From NCBI GenBank assembly GCA_963807225.1, contig CAWEAD010000005.1:868001-932000 (forward strand): a stretch of DNA of 64,000 bases, in the 5' to 3' direction. This document shows, piece by piece, positions 26,451 to 34,966 of this stretch. This stretch comes from JAGVGT01 sp963807225. Its GTDB lineage: Bacteria > Desulfobacterota > Desulfobulbia > Desulfobulbales > JAGXFP01. Positions within the stretch are counted from its first letter, which is position 1; each line of letters starts with the position of its first letter. The position numbers and the translations under genes were made by a program. Below the pieces are notes generated by a model. That model was not told the origin of the DNA and did no database searches. It saw only the letters and a list, made by a program, of their open reading frames with translations.

Positions 26451-28106
26451 ATGGATATATTCGGCATCGCCAATCTCGGGCGCTTCCGCCATATCGTCAC
26501 CATTCTGTTCAAATACGGTTTCGACGATATCGCCGAACGGTTGAACATCCCCGGCAAGGTTCTGATCAACAAGGTGCAGGCGGTTGCGCAGGATCTTACT
26601 ACCTGGCAGAGGTTGCGTCTGGGGTTGGAGGAACTGGGGCCCAGTTTTGTCAAACTGGGCCAGATCCTCAGCCAGCGGCCCGACTTGCTGCCCATGGATC
26701 TGATCCTGGAACTGGAAAAGCTGCAGGACGCGGTAACCCCGGTCCCCACCCCGGAAATCGTCAAGGTGGTGGAAGAATCCCTGGGGGTGCCGCTCTCCGA
26801 AGTATATTCCCACTTTTCCGCTACCCCCCTGGCCGCGGGCTCCCTGGCCCAGGTGCATCGCGCCATCCTGGTCACCACCGGTGAAGCGGTGGCGATCAAG
26901 ATCAGACGCCCGGAAGTGGAAAAGGTTATTGAGACCGATCTGCATATCCTGGATATTGTCGTCCCATACCTGCATGAACATTTCGAGTTCGCCAGCACCT
27001 ATAATCTATCACGGTTGCTCCCGGAGTTGCGGCGTTCGCTGTTACGGGAGATCGACTTCAACCGCGAGGCCCGGAACATGAAGATTGTCTCGGGCAACTT
27101 CAGCGACCGGCCCGAGGTTTACATCCCCCGGGTGTACGACGCCTTCAGCACGGAACAGGTTCTGACCATGGAACTGGCCGAGGGCACCAAGTTCAAGGAC
27201 TTCCCGGCCAGCACGCCGGAGCGGCGCGAAAAGCTGGCCCGCATCGGCTTGAACATCATTATCAAGCAGATTCTGGAGGATGGCTTCTTCCATGCCGACC
27301 CGCATCCGGGCAATCTGCTGATCCGGGCCGACGATACGGTCTGCCTGCTGGACTGGGGCATGGTCGGCGTGATGCCGGACCGAACCCGTTACGAGCTGGT
27401 CGACCTGATTTCGGCCATTGCCGAGAAAAATGCCGAAAAGGTCCTGGATGTCCTGCTCTCCTTCACCGCCGGCCAGGAGCGGAAGGTCGACGAGGCCCTG
27501 CTGCTGCGGGATATTCTGGAAATGCTCTTTTCCTATCACAGCGTGCCCATCGGCGAGCTGAACATGAAGAACTTCTTCATCGATCTCAACCAGCTGCTGC
27601 GTACCCACGGTCTGCGGTTGCCCAGCGATCTGGCCCTGATGTTCAAGGCGGTGGTTACCGCCGAGGGCACCGCCCACAAGCTCTACCCGGCCTTGAACGT
27701 CATCGAGGAGGTGCAGCCCTATATCGGCAGACTGACGATGGAACGCTGGCAACCCCGGACTCTGCTGCAAAGAATTGGGCGGCAGCTCCGGCAGTTCCTG
27801 CACTTCCAGAACAACCTGCCGGTCAGGCTCGGCAGCATTCTGGAGCGTCTCGACCAGGGCCAGCTGTCCATCCGCTTCGAGCACGAAAATCTCGGCGGCT
27901 TCCGGCGAACCTTGGAAAACGTCAGCAATCGGCTGGCCTTCAGCATCCTGACCTCGGCCCTGATCATCGGCTCCTCGATGATCATCACCACCGGCGTCGA
28001 ACCCCTGCTTTTCGGCTACCCGGCCATCGGCCTGATCGGCTACTTCATCTCCGCCGTCCTGGGGTTGGCCGTCTTGATCAGCATTATTCGCAGCAAAAAC
28101 CTCTAG
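26451..28106 (+). CDS. ubiB: UbiB/ABC1 family atypical kinase
   Basis: The 551-residue protein has all ADCK/UbiB hallmarks: the KxGQ segment FVKLGQILSQRPDLLP near residue 65, the Ala-rich loop PLAAGSLAQVHRA, VAIKIRRP with the ATP-binding Lys, the catalytic HADPHPGNLL, and LLDWGMVG with the metal Asp. Two C-terminal membrane helices follow (LAFSILTSALIIGSSMII and YPAIGLIGYFISAVLGL). UbiB proteins support quinone biosynthesis or lipid transport through ATPase activity. In this anaerobe it may serve menaquinone or membrane homeostasis. Coupled to the phasin-like gene. Confidence 0.93.
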   Translation: MDIFGIANLGRFRHIVTILFKYGFDDIAERLNIPGKVLINKVQAVAQDLTTWQRLRLGLEELGPSFVKLGQILSQRPDLLPMDLILELEKLQDAVTPVPTPEIVKVVEESLGVPLSEVYSHFSATPLAAGSLAQVHRAILVTTGEAVAIKIRRPEVEKVIETDLHILDIVVPYLHEHFEFASTYNLSRLLPELRRSLLREIDFNREARNMKIVSGNFSDRPEVYIPRVYDAFSTEQVLTMELAEGTKFKDFPASTPERREKLARIGLNIIIKQILEDGFFHADPHPGNLLIRADDTVCLLDWGMVGVMPDRTRYELVDLISAIAEKNAEKVLDVLLSFTAGQERKVDEALLLRDILEMLFSYHSVPIGELNMKNFFIDLNQLLRTHGLRLPSDLALMFKAVVTAEGTAHKLYPALNVIEEVQPYIGRLTMERWQPRTLLQRIGRQLRQFLHFQNNLPVRLGSILERLDQGQLSIRFEHENLGGFRRTLENVSNRLAFSILTSALIIGSSMIITTGVEPLLFGYPAIGLIGYFISAVLGLAVLISIIRSKNL

Positions 28107-28253
28107 GCCGAAGCCAGATGTTAACCAGAGGGGGTACGCTTATGTTCTCGGGCGGAATAATGATGCGCACGATAAACCCGGGCTCACCTCACGACTGCCA
28201 AATAAGCAGATGTTGACGTCCCTGACCGGAATTGCCTGGCGGCATTTCCCGGT

Positions 28254-29153
28254 TCAGTGCAGGGGGCCCCGGTCCACTTCCAACAGCAGATAATCCAGAT
28301 CCTTGGCCGAAACGCTCTCAGAATCGATTACTCCGGGCATTTGCGGCAGAACGACACGCCAGCTCGATACTCCCAATTTTTGCAACTGGGCGGGGATCGC
28401 ATGTTTCCAGGCATGGCCAAAACCGGTCAGGACCACCACCGTGGCTTTGGGGTGGCCGGACAGGTAAGTACTGAGATTTTTGGCCATCACCATATCCCAG
28501 AGCATCTGAGCTTCGCAGAAATTTACAAAGGCGGCTTCCGGCAATCGATGTTGCCCCAAAGCCCGCCGGATAAAACTCATATAGGTCTCGTCGACCAGGC
28601 ATTGCACCACCGGCAGACGTTCCAGCTGCTCATCGGAAAGAGAGGCGAATCCTTTCTTAGCCACCTGATTGACGATCTGCCGGGAGAGATTGAGCCCGAG
28701 CAGCGGCCATTTATTTGCCCGGGCCTGCTTGAAAATCTCATTGTATTGTTCGGAATCGCCCCAGTTGTCATGATAGACCCGCATGAACTCCGAATCGTCG
28801 AGTTCGCCGGCCGTCCAGGAATCGAGGGCCGGCTGGCTGTCGGCCCGGAACATTTCCAACCCCAGGGTCACCCGGGCGCCTGACGCCGCCAGAGCTTGGA
28901 TGATCTGCAGCTGGGCGCGGTGATGGTGCGGATTGTTATGCTCTTCCCCTACCAGGATTACCCGAGCCCGGCCCAGATCCTTGACCATTTCCGGCAAAGT
29001 CACCAGGTAGTCGTTGTCGTCGGTCAGTCGGAGAATTTGGGCCGGGCAGACTCCCGGGCCGGGCAGCAGAATCAAAGCCAACCCAAGCCAGACCAGGAAA
29101 ATAAACCAGGGCCCGTCTTTGAGGTGCAACTTTACCGGAATCTTTCTGTTCAT
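28254..29153 (-). CDS. ChaN family exported iron-regulated protein
   Basis: From ATG 29153 (GAGGATACG upstream) the protein has 299 residues with a basic N-region and one hydrophobic signal segment (PWFIFLVWLGLALILLPG). The ChaN/DUF399 domain follows: ILVGEEHNNPHHHRAQLQIIQAL, VTLGLEMFRADSQPALDSW, NKWPLLGLNLSR and VVVLTGFGHAWKHAIP. ChaN-like proteins include heme-binding lipoproteins; the His residues after GEEHNN and in GFGHAWKH fit ligand binding. No lipobox Cys is placed at the signal end, although a Cys (GPGVCPAQ) is close. Divergent from the hybrid kinase gene. Confidence 0.85.
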   Translation of the reverse strand: MNRKIPVKLHLKDGPWFIFLVWLGLALILLPGPGVCPAQILRLTDDNDYLVTLPEMVKDLGRARVILVGEEHNNPHHHRAQLQIIQALAASGARVTLGLEMFRADSQPALDSWTAGELDDSEFMRVYHDNWGDSEQYNEIFKQARANKWPLLGLNLSRQIVNQVAKKGFASLSDEQLERLPVVQCLVDETYMSFIRRALGQHRLPEAAFVNFCEAQMLWDMVMAKNLSTYLSGHPKATVVVLTGFGHAWKHAIPAQLQKLGVSSWRVVLPQMPGVIDSESVSAKDLDYLLLEVDRGPLH

Positions 29154-29504
29154 CGTATCCTCGGGACAATCATCCAGCCTCGGTAACTCCACTCGGGTCT
29201 CGCCCTCATCTCTTGCCGGTAACACCCGAAAGGGCCCAGAATCAGTGTACAGCGACTGACTCGGGGAAGTGAAGCGGCAATTTAATCAGCCTCGGTCTGG
29301 GCCGGAAGGCGCGGGAGCCGGAAAACAACCGGCTGGACAGTAAAATCCGATATAAAATACCTGGCAAGATATGTTAGCATGATGATTATCCAGCTTTTAC
29401 GGGCCCGAACATGCCGGAGCAGCCGGTCCCACTCTGATCTCATCCCGAGATCTTGTTCCTGACTGCTCCGACTCCAGCCGACATTGCCTTCTTAAGGTTC
29501 ACTT
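29154..29504. other. Divergent intergenic region, nothing identified
   Basis: 350 bases between the ChaN gene (minus) and the hybrid kinase (plus). It presumably holds both promoters. An AT-rich stretch around 29340-29385 contains TATAAAAT, but I cannot pair it with a convincing -35 box. No ORF, repeat or RNA motif is supported. Confidence 0.3.
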
Positions 29505-32500
29505 ATGACTCAACTGGATCGCCGAAAATATATCCTCCGCGCAACCTTTGCTTACACGATTCTGGCCTCGGCCTGGATCCTGCTCTCCGATCTGCTCTTG
29601 ACCACCTTCGTCGATATTCCGGCTATTCAGTGGCTATCGACAGTGAAAGGCATCTTTTTCGTCACCGTCACCACTTTCCTGTTGTTTGTCGCCCTTCGCG
29701 GCGTCCCCGGCGAGCCCGCTTCCTCTCCCGAATTTCCGCCTGCCCTGCTCAGATCGGTCTCACGCCGGTCGCGGGTCTGGCCCTATCTCTTCGCCGTGGC
29801 GGCAACTCTGGGCATGCTGCTGGTGCGGTCCGGCCTGGCCGTCTCTTTCCAGGACCGGCCCCTGCTCATTCTCATCATCTTTCCCGTAATTCTCAGTGCC
29901 ATGGCCGGCGGCTGCGGCCCCGGTCTGACCGCCACCCTTCTGGCCGCCCTGGGGGTCGAATATTTCGCCATCCCGCCTCTCCACAGCTTGATGATCGATT
30001 CCCCCCAAGATCTCTTCCAGTGGAGCTTCCTGATTACCAATGGCGTACTGATCAGCATTCTCAGCGAGTTTTTGCACCGCCTGCGGCGCCGGACCGAAGC
30101 CCATCGCCGGCTGCAGGCCGTAACCCTGTCCTCCATCGGCGATGGGGTAATCGCCACCGATACCGCCGGCAAGATCACCTATCTCAATCCCGAAGCAGAA
30201 CGGTTGACCGGCTGGCCCGCCGATGCTGCCCAGGGCCGGCCGGTGGCCGAGGTCTTTAGGATCATCTCCGAAAACAACCGCCAGCCCATGGCCGATCCGG
30301 TATCCCAAGTCCTGCTTTCGGGCGAAAAGACCGATAGCGTCAACCACACGCTGCTGCTCTGCCGGGATGGTCGGGAACTGCCGATCCAGGAAAGCGGCGC
30401 CCCGATCCGTCTGAACGATGGCACCCTGTTGGGGGTAACTCTGGTCTTCCGCGACGAAAAACTGCGGCGCCAGGCGGAAATCGCCGTGCAGGAGGAGCGC
30501 TCACTCTACCAGGACCTGGTCAACGCCCAGCCGGCCGGCATCTATCGCATCCGAGTCAAAGCCGGCAAGCACTGGAAGCATGACCCTCTTTACTCTCCCG
30601 ATGATTTGCCCTATGTCCTCGAGATCGCCAGCAATCGGGTTTGTCAGATACTTGGCACCGAATGCCGGGCCTTGTACGACGACCCCGGTTTGATCAGCCG
30701 TAACATCCACCCCGATGACGAGGCCGGCTTCATTCAGGCCAACGAAGAAGCCAATGCCAAACTGCAACCGTTCAACTGGGAAGGCCGCTTCCTCAAGGCT
30801 GGCCGGATTCAGTGGCTGCAATTTCAGTCGCTGCCCCGGCGGCTCGACAACGGCGACACAATCTGGACCGGCATCCTGACCGATATCAGCCCCCGCAAAG
30901 AGGCCGAAATGGCGTTGCGGGAATCGCAGGCTAAATTTAACCTGCTGGCCAGCCTTCTGGAACAATCATCCCAGCCCTTTGCCCAGGGCTTCGCCGACGG
31001 CCATCTGGGCTTCCACAACCAGGCCTTTCTGGACCTGATCGGTTACAGCGCCGAGGAATTAGCCAACCTTGACTGGACGCGGGATCTCACTCCGCCGGAA
31101 TGGCTGGAACAGGAACGGGAGTATCTGCAGCAACTACAGGAAACCGGGCGCCCGGTCCGTTACGAAAAGGAATATCGCCGCAAAGACGGCATCCGGGTGC
31201 CGATTGAATTGCTGGTCCATCTGGCCCGCGATGAGCAAGGCCACCCCCTCTATTACTACGCCTTCATCACCGATCTCAGCGCCCGGAAAAAGGCCTTGGA
31301 GAAGCTGCGGAAGAGCGAGATAACTTACCGCTCGCTGTTTGAAAACCTGCTGAACAGCGTGGTCCACGCCCGAATGATATTTGAGGATGGGGTTCCAGTG
31401 GATATGGAGTACCTGGCGGTCAACCCGGCCTTCGCCGAGGTAACCGGGATCAGGGAAGATGTAGTGGGCAAACGAATCAGTGAAGTCATCGCCGACTATG
31501 CCCGCGACAACCAGGAATCGCTGGAGGTCTTCGGTCGAGTCGCCACCACCGGCGTGCCGGTCCGCTGGGAACATCACCTGGCGGCGCTGGATCGCTGGTT
31601 TTCCTTCTCGATCTATTCTCCTGCGCCGGGTGAGGTGATCATCGTCACCGACAATATCACCGAACGCAAGCGGTCCGAACTGGCCTTGCGGGAAAAAGCG
31701 GCACAATTGCAGGCCCTCAGCGACAACCTGCCCGATACTTATCTCTACCAAACCAGCCCGGGGAATAACGGCAGATCCAAGTTCCTCTTCATCAGTGGTG
31801 GCGTGACCCGCATCCACGGGGTAACCCCGGAAGAGGTGCTGGACAATCCCCGAGTGCTATATGAGCAGGTGGACCCGGCCCAGCTCAAGGATCTGATCCA
31901 GGCCGAAAAAAACAGCATCGAAACCCGGGAGGATTTTGCCCTTGAATTGCATATGCAAAGGCCAGACGGGGAATGGCGCTGGCTGCTGGTCCGCTCCCGG
32001 CCGCGCCGCAAACCCGACGGCACCTTGGTCTGGGATGGGGCGGTCACCGACATCACCAGCCAGAAGTCCCTGGAAAAACAACTCCTCCAGGCCCAGAAAA
32101 TCGAATCGGTCGGTCGTCTGGCCGGCGGCATCGCCCATGATTTCAACAACATCCTGACCGTGATCAGCGGCCATACCGAGATGGCCCTGGAACAAAGCAA
32201 ACCCGAAGAGCCACTCTACCAGGATCTGCTGGAAATCCAGAGCGCCACCGCCCGCTCCGCCAACCTGACCCGGCAGTTGCTGGCCTTCGCCCGCAAACAG
32301 ACGGTCAGCCCGGTGGTGCTCGATCTGAACGACAACTTAAGCGGCATGCTCAAAATGCTGCAACGGTTGATCGGCGAAGACATCGAGTTGGCCTGGTTGC
32401 CCGGCCAACAGCTCTGGCCGATCAAGATCGACCCCTCCCAGGTCGATCAGGTGCTGGCCAATCTGGCGGTCAACGCCCGCGATGCCATTGCCGGGGTGGG

Positions 32501-32906
32501 CCAGCTCACCATCGAGACCGCCAATAAAGAACTTGACCAGGAGTACTGCGCCAACCATCTGGGTTTTATCCCCGGGCAGTACGTGCAGCTGGAGATAAGC
32601 GATAACGGTTGCGGGATGAATTCCGAAATCCTCTCCCACATCTTCGAACCCTTTTTCACCACCAAGGAGGAGGGGCAGGGGACCGGTCTGGGGTTGGCGA
32701 CGGTGTACGGCATCGTCAAGCAGAATCAGGGTTTCATCAATGTCTATAGCGAACCGGGCCAGGGCACGACCTTCCGCATTTATCTGCCCCGGATCCAAAG
32801 AAGAAGCGGCGGAAACCGTGCCTGTGGCCGGCCCGGAAAAGCTGCCCGGGGGCACGGAAACGATCCTCATCGTCGAAGACGACAGGGCCATTCTCGCCCT
32901 GGGTAA
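29505..32906 (+). CDS. Multi-PAS membrane histidine kinase (separated from its receiver by a frameshift)
   Basis: Two N-terminal helices, then a DUF4118 (KdpD-like) four-helix region (about residues 85-195). At least five PAS/PAC units follow (about 205-850), such as SSIGDGVIATDTAGKITYLN, and then HisKA with AGGIAHDFNNIL (phospho-accepting His near 878). The HATPase domain follows (NLAVNARDAI, DNGCGMN, FEPFFTTKEE, GTGLGLATVYG). The kinase frame leaves homology just after FRIYLPRIQ at about 32797 and ends at 32906 in out-of-frame sequence. A receiver domain continues one base out of frame (next entry). Removing one A from the AAA at 32797-32799 would join them as a normal hybrid kinase. Start ATG 29505; ligand unknown. 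Confidence 0.88.
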   Translation: MTQLDRRKYILRATFAYTILASAWILLSDLLLTTFVDIPAIQWLSTVKGIFFVTVTTFLLFVALRGVPGEPASSPEFPPALLRSVSRRSRVWPYLFAVAATLGMLLVRSGLAVSFQDRPLLILIIFPVILSAMAGGCGPGLTATLLAALGVEYFAIPPLHSLMIDSPQDLFQWSFLITNGVLISILSEFLHRLRRRTEAHRRLQAVTLSSIGDGVIATDTAGKITYLNPEAERLTGWPADAAQGRPVAEVFRIISENNRQPMADPVSQVLLSGEKTDSVNHTLLLCRDGRELPIQESGAPIRLNDGTLLGVTLVFRDEKLRRQAEIAVQEERSLYQDLVNAQPAGIYRIRVKAGKHWKHDPLYSPDDLPYVLEIASNRVCQILGTECRALYDDPGLISRNIHPDDEAGFIQANEEANAKLQPFNWEGRFLKAGRIQWLQFQSLPRRLDNGDTIWTGILTDISPRKEAEMALRESQAKFNLLASLLEQSSQPFAQGFADGHLGFHNQAFLDLIGYSAEELANLDWTRDLTPPEWLEQEREYLQQLQETGRPVRYEKEYRRKDGIRVPIELLVHLARDEQGHPLYYYAFITDLSARKKALEKLRKSEITYRSLFENLLNSVVHARMIFEDGVPVDMEYLAVNPAFAEVTGIREDVVGKRISEVIADYARDNQESLEVFGRVATTGVPVRWEHHLAALDRWFSFSIYSPAPGEVIIVTDNITERKRSELALREKAAQLQALSDNLPDTYLYQTSPGNNGRSKFLFISGGVTRIHGVTPEEVLDNPRVLYEQVDPAQLKDLIQAEKNSIETREDFALELHMQRPDGEWRWLLVRSRPRRKPDGTLVWDGAVTDITSQKSLEKQLLQAQKIESVGRLAGGIAHDFNNILTVISGHTEMALEQSKPEEPLYQDLLEIQSATARSANLTRQLLAFARKQTVSPVVLDLNDNLSGMLKMLQRLIGEDIELAWLPGQQLWPIKIDPSQVDQVLANLAVNARDAIAGVGQLTIETANKELDQEYCANHLGFIPGQYVQLEISDNGCGMNSEILSHIFEPFFTTKEEGQGTGLGLATVYGIVKQNQGFINVYSEPGQGTTFRIYLPRIQRRSGGNRACGRPGKAARGHGNDPHRRRRQGHSRPG

Positions 32907-33234
32907 AAGATTCATCGAAAGGTTTGGCTACACGGTTCTGACCGCCGACGCGCCCAGCCTGGCCCTCAAAATGGCCGAAGAGTATGCCGGCAACATCGAT
33001 CTGCTGATTACGGATGTGGTAATGCCGGAAATGAACGGCAAGGAACTGGCCAGGCTTTTACAAGAGATGAAACCGGGGATAAAATGCCTGTTCATGTCGG
33101 GCTACACCGCCGACGCCATCGCCAGGCAAGGTATTCTCGACGAGGGCATCAGCTTCCTGCCGAAACCGTTTTCCTCGCGTGACTTAGCTCTCAAGGTGCG
33201 CGAAACCCTGGATCGCTCGGCGGAATGCCGGTAA
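32800..33234 (+). CDS. Receiver domain, C-terminal part of the hybrid kinase in a shifted frame
   Basis: The sequence EEAAETVPVAGPEKLPGG leads into a full receiver domain: TILIVEDDRAILALGKR (acidic pocket), LLITDVVMPEMNGKEL with the phospho-accepting Asp, CLFMSGYTADAI and the Lys of ISFLPKPFSS. There is no ribosome site and no good start codon ahead of it, only GTG codons within the linker, so it is not a separate gene by design. It would be the C-terminal domain of the kinase if the single-base shift is absent or bypassed. No output domain follows. Confidence 0.8.
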   Translation, partial: EEAAETVPVAGPEKLPGGTETILIVEDDRAILALGKRFIERFGYTVLTADAPSLALKMAEEYAGNIDLLITDVVMPEMNGKELARLLQEMKPGIKCLFMSGYTADAIARQGILDEGISFLPKPFSSRDLALKVRETLDRSAECR

Positions 33235-33357
33235 TCGAACCTTCCGGTTTGCTTCAACTACTCTAATAGCAGGTTAATTATTGGCTGGAATCTCCGGCCT
33301 CATTTCGGCTGAATTCATGACTTCAGAAAGCTCAACCGGAAACATACCGGGACCATC

Positions 33358-34329
33358 TTATCCTTCCACCCGATTTCTACCGTTATCCTTGGCCAGGTAC
33401 AAGGACTCGTCGGCCCGCCGGATGAATTCCTCCATCTTTTCCCCCTTCCGCATCAGGGCCACCCCGATCGACACGGTCACCCTGGACAGAGCCGCTCCTT
33501 CCTTGGTAGTCATGGTCATCGCCGCCATTTCATGGCAGAGACGTTCGGCCACTACCCGGGCTCCGACCCGGTCGGTATTGGGCAGGATCACCATAAACTC
33601 CTCGCCGCCATAACGGGTAACCAGATCGGTGGGCCGGACACTGTTGATCATGGTCCGGGCCACGAGCCGCAAAACAAGATCACCGGCATGATGCCCGTGG
33701 CAGTCATTGAACTTTTTGAAATGGTCGACATCGATCATTAGAATGGTCAGGGGATCGCCGTTGTAACCGCTGCGCCGCATCTGTCGATCGAGCATATTCT
33801 TGAGCCAGCGCCGATTATAGAGCCCGGTCAGTTCGTCGATGGTGGCGGTTAACTGGTACTCGCGCTGCTTTTTGAAGCTGACGCTGATGGAGACATTACT
33901 GTACCGCAGTCTTCTGATGGTCAGGAACAACAGGTTGCGTGAAAAATCATGAAAGGCATTAATCAACGCCCAAAAGATCTCGCCCGGCAGGGCCAGGAGT
34001 TCGCAGGACTCGTGGCAGATCACGTGGGCCGAGGCCGACTCACCGTCCAGCAGGGAGATTTCACCGACACTCTCACCCGGGTAGAGCACCGAAAGAGGGG
34101 GGCTGTCCAAGGTATCCAGATGAATCCGCAAACTGCCGGAAAGGATGAAATAACAGCGATGGTTGATCTGCCCCTGGGAAATCACCGACTCACCCTGCTC
34201 AAGGCAAAGGATCGGGCATTCGGCCAGCAAATTAAGCAGACTCCCCGGCTCGATCCCCTTGAACAAGAAGATCTTTTCCAGTTCCGAAATATCAAGGTGC
34301 TTTGTGCGCGTTTTGACCAAGTGCCCCAC
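33358..34329 (-). CDS. cNMP-binding domain-GGDEF diguanylate cyclase
   Basis: 323 residues in two parts. A CRP-type sensor domain (about 12-135) has the cassette SVGEISLLDGESASAHV, without the Arg usually contacting cAMP phosphate. A GGDEF domain (about 165-320) has LTGLYNRRWLKNMLD, MIDVDHFKKFND, the active site RYGGEEF, I-site RPTD five residues earlier, and SIGVAL. It should make c-di-GMP in response to a ligand or partner sensed by the N-domain. The start is GTG 34329; no better codon precedes it before an in-frame stop. It is convergent with the receiver fragment. Confidence 0.88.
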   Translation of the reverse strand: MGHLVKTRTKHLDISELEKIFLFKGIEPGSLLNLLAECPILCLEQGESVISQGQINHRCYFILSGSLRIHLDTLDSPPLSVLYPGESVGEISLLDGESASAHVICHESCELLALPGEIFWALINAFHDFSRNLLFLTIRRLRYSNVSISVSFKKQREYQLTATIDELTGLYNRRWLKNMLDRQMRRSGYNGDPLTILMIDVDHFKKFNDCHGHHAGDLVLRLVARTMINSVRPTDLVTRYGGEEFMVILPNTDRVGARVVAERLCHEMAAMTMTTKEGAALSRVTVSIGVALMRKGEKMEEFIRRADESLYLAKDNGRNRVEG

Positions 34330-34434
34330 CCCACAGCCCGGAACCGCCGGTTATCCTTAAATTGTCAAATCTTCGCTATTTATTACCAGAGTCCTCAAGG
34401 AAAATAAAGCTACCTATAAATTAGGGGCTGTCCC

Positions 34435-34620
34435 GGATATCTCACGAGGTAAGCCGTCGAAGATGCCAGGAGACAGGGGAGAGGCTATACAGGGGTATGC
34501 CTTTTCCCTCGGAATCGCGGCAGATTCGGCCGGATCGCCTCGCCCGACGGGCGAGTGGATTTGAAAAAAACCTCATGCTTTCATAGGGGGGCAAAGTGTA
34601 CCTGGAGAAATCTCTCAGAT
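34435..34620. repeat. Structured non-coding block with nested hairpins
   Basis: The 400-base gap upstream of the selenopeptide gene holds this block. ATAC/GTAT within GGCTATACAGGGGTATGCC (about 34489-34507) pairs inside an AGGGGAGA/TTTTCCCT stem. CTCGCCC-GAC-GGGCGAG is a perfect hairpin near 34538-34554. AGATTCGG recurs on both sides of it. The ATACAGGGGTATGC core resembles the core of the 21081-21196 element. A small open frame here is AT/GC-hairpin driven and not credible. Could be a mobile palindromic repeat or a regulatory RNA. Between 34621 and 34732 there is a TTGACA at 34649 without a good -10 box. Confidence 0.4.
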
Positions 34621-34732
34621 TCGGCAGACAACTCCCGAAAATTTCCGATTGACAATACAATACGGATTGGCCGAATCTATATCAAAGCGCGAAGTGAATA
34701 GCTGACCGCATATAAATCAAAGGAGGTAAAGA

Positions 34733-34855
34733 ATGAAGAAGACGCTGAGCAAAGAGGCCCAGGTCAAGGAAGCAGCCTTCTGGACGAAACTGCACCAGGC
34801 GGTAAAGGAGAATCCCGGCAAAGTCTGTCACAAGTGAAAGAGTTGAAAGAGCTGA
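34733..34855 (+). CDS. Predicted selenocysteine-containing peptide, radical SAM substrate
   Basis: AGGAGG lies 7 bases before ATG 34733. The frame reads 34 sense codons (MKKTLSKEAQVKE... ending PGKVCHK), then UGA 34835, Lys, Ser, UGA 34844, Lys, Ser and UGA 34853. Read as selenocysteine at the first two UGAs, the product has 40 residues ending VCHKUKSUKS. A hairpin with a GGUC loop follows (next entry); its loop is 25 and 16 bases after the first and second UGA, in the range of bacterial SECIS elements. The third UGA is only 7 bases away and is probably the stop. A terminator and then a radical SAM/SPASM gene follow. This architecture matches published radical SAM systems with selenocysteine-bearing target peptides. 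If Sec is not inserted, a 34-residue peptide results. Confidence 0.7.
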
Positions 34856-34875
34856 TGTTGCCGGTCGGCAACCAG
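34852..34875 (+). promoter_or_regulatory. Putative SECIS element of the selenopeptide
   Basis: GTTGCC (34857-34862) pairs perfectly with GGCAAC (34867-34872) around the tetraloop GGTC. Below it, CTG (34852-34854) pairs with CAG (34873-34875), leaving AT (34855-34856) bulged on the 5' side. A short GC stem, a GGUC apical loop and a 5'-side bulge containing U are the features SelB recognises in the E. coli formate dehydrogenase SECIS. It sits at the end of the UGA-rich coding tail. Confidence 0.7.
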
Positions 34876-34883
34876 GAAAAAAG

Positions 34884-34917
34884 GCGGATGTGAACTGGTT
34901 TCACCTCCGCTTTTTTG
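34884..34917 (+). terminator. Rho-independent terminator after the selenopeptide
   Basis: GCGGA-t-GTGAA (34884-34894) pairs with TTCAC-c-TCCGC (34900-34910) and is followed by TTTTTT. It lies between the peptide gene and the radical SAM gene. The peptide should therefore be made mostly as a short abundant transcript, with partial readthrough into the maturase, as is common for modified-peptide operons. Confidence 0.75.
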
Positions 34918-34966
34918 TTGTATGGTGATTAAAAATTAAGAACACCGGTAAACACGGACCAGGACC

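Noticed and set aside
32740..32800. ATG 32740 as the start of a separate receiver protein
   Set aside because: The residues before the linker are an out-of-frame reading of the kinase HATPase end.
34442..34660. Minus-strand 72-codon frame in the repeat-like block
   Set aside because: Generated by the hairpin sequences; no ribosome site or domain.
34649..34682. Promoter for the selenopeptide based on TTGACA at 34649
   Set aside because: No acceptable -10 box at 16-18 bases; the nearest AT-rich hexamer is 22 bases away.
34856..34940. Reading the third UGA (34853) of the selenopeptide as Sec and continuing to TAA near 34937
   Set aside because: That UGA lies only 7 bases from the GGUC loop, closer than usual for SECIS action, and the extension runs through the SECIS and terminator hairpins.
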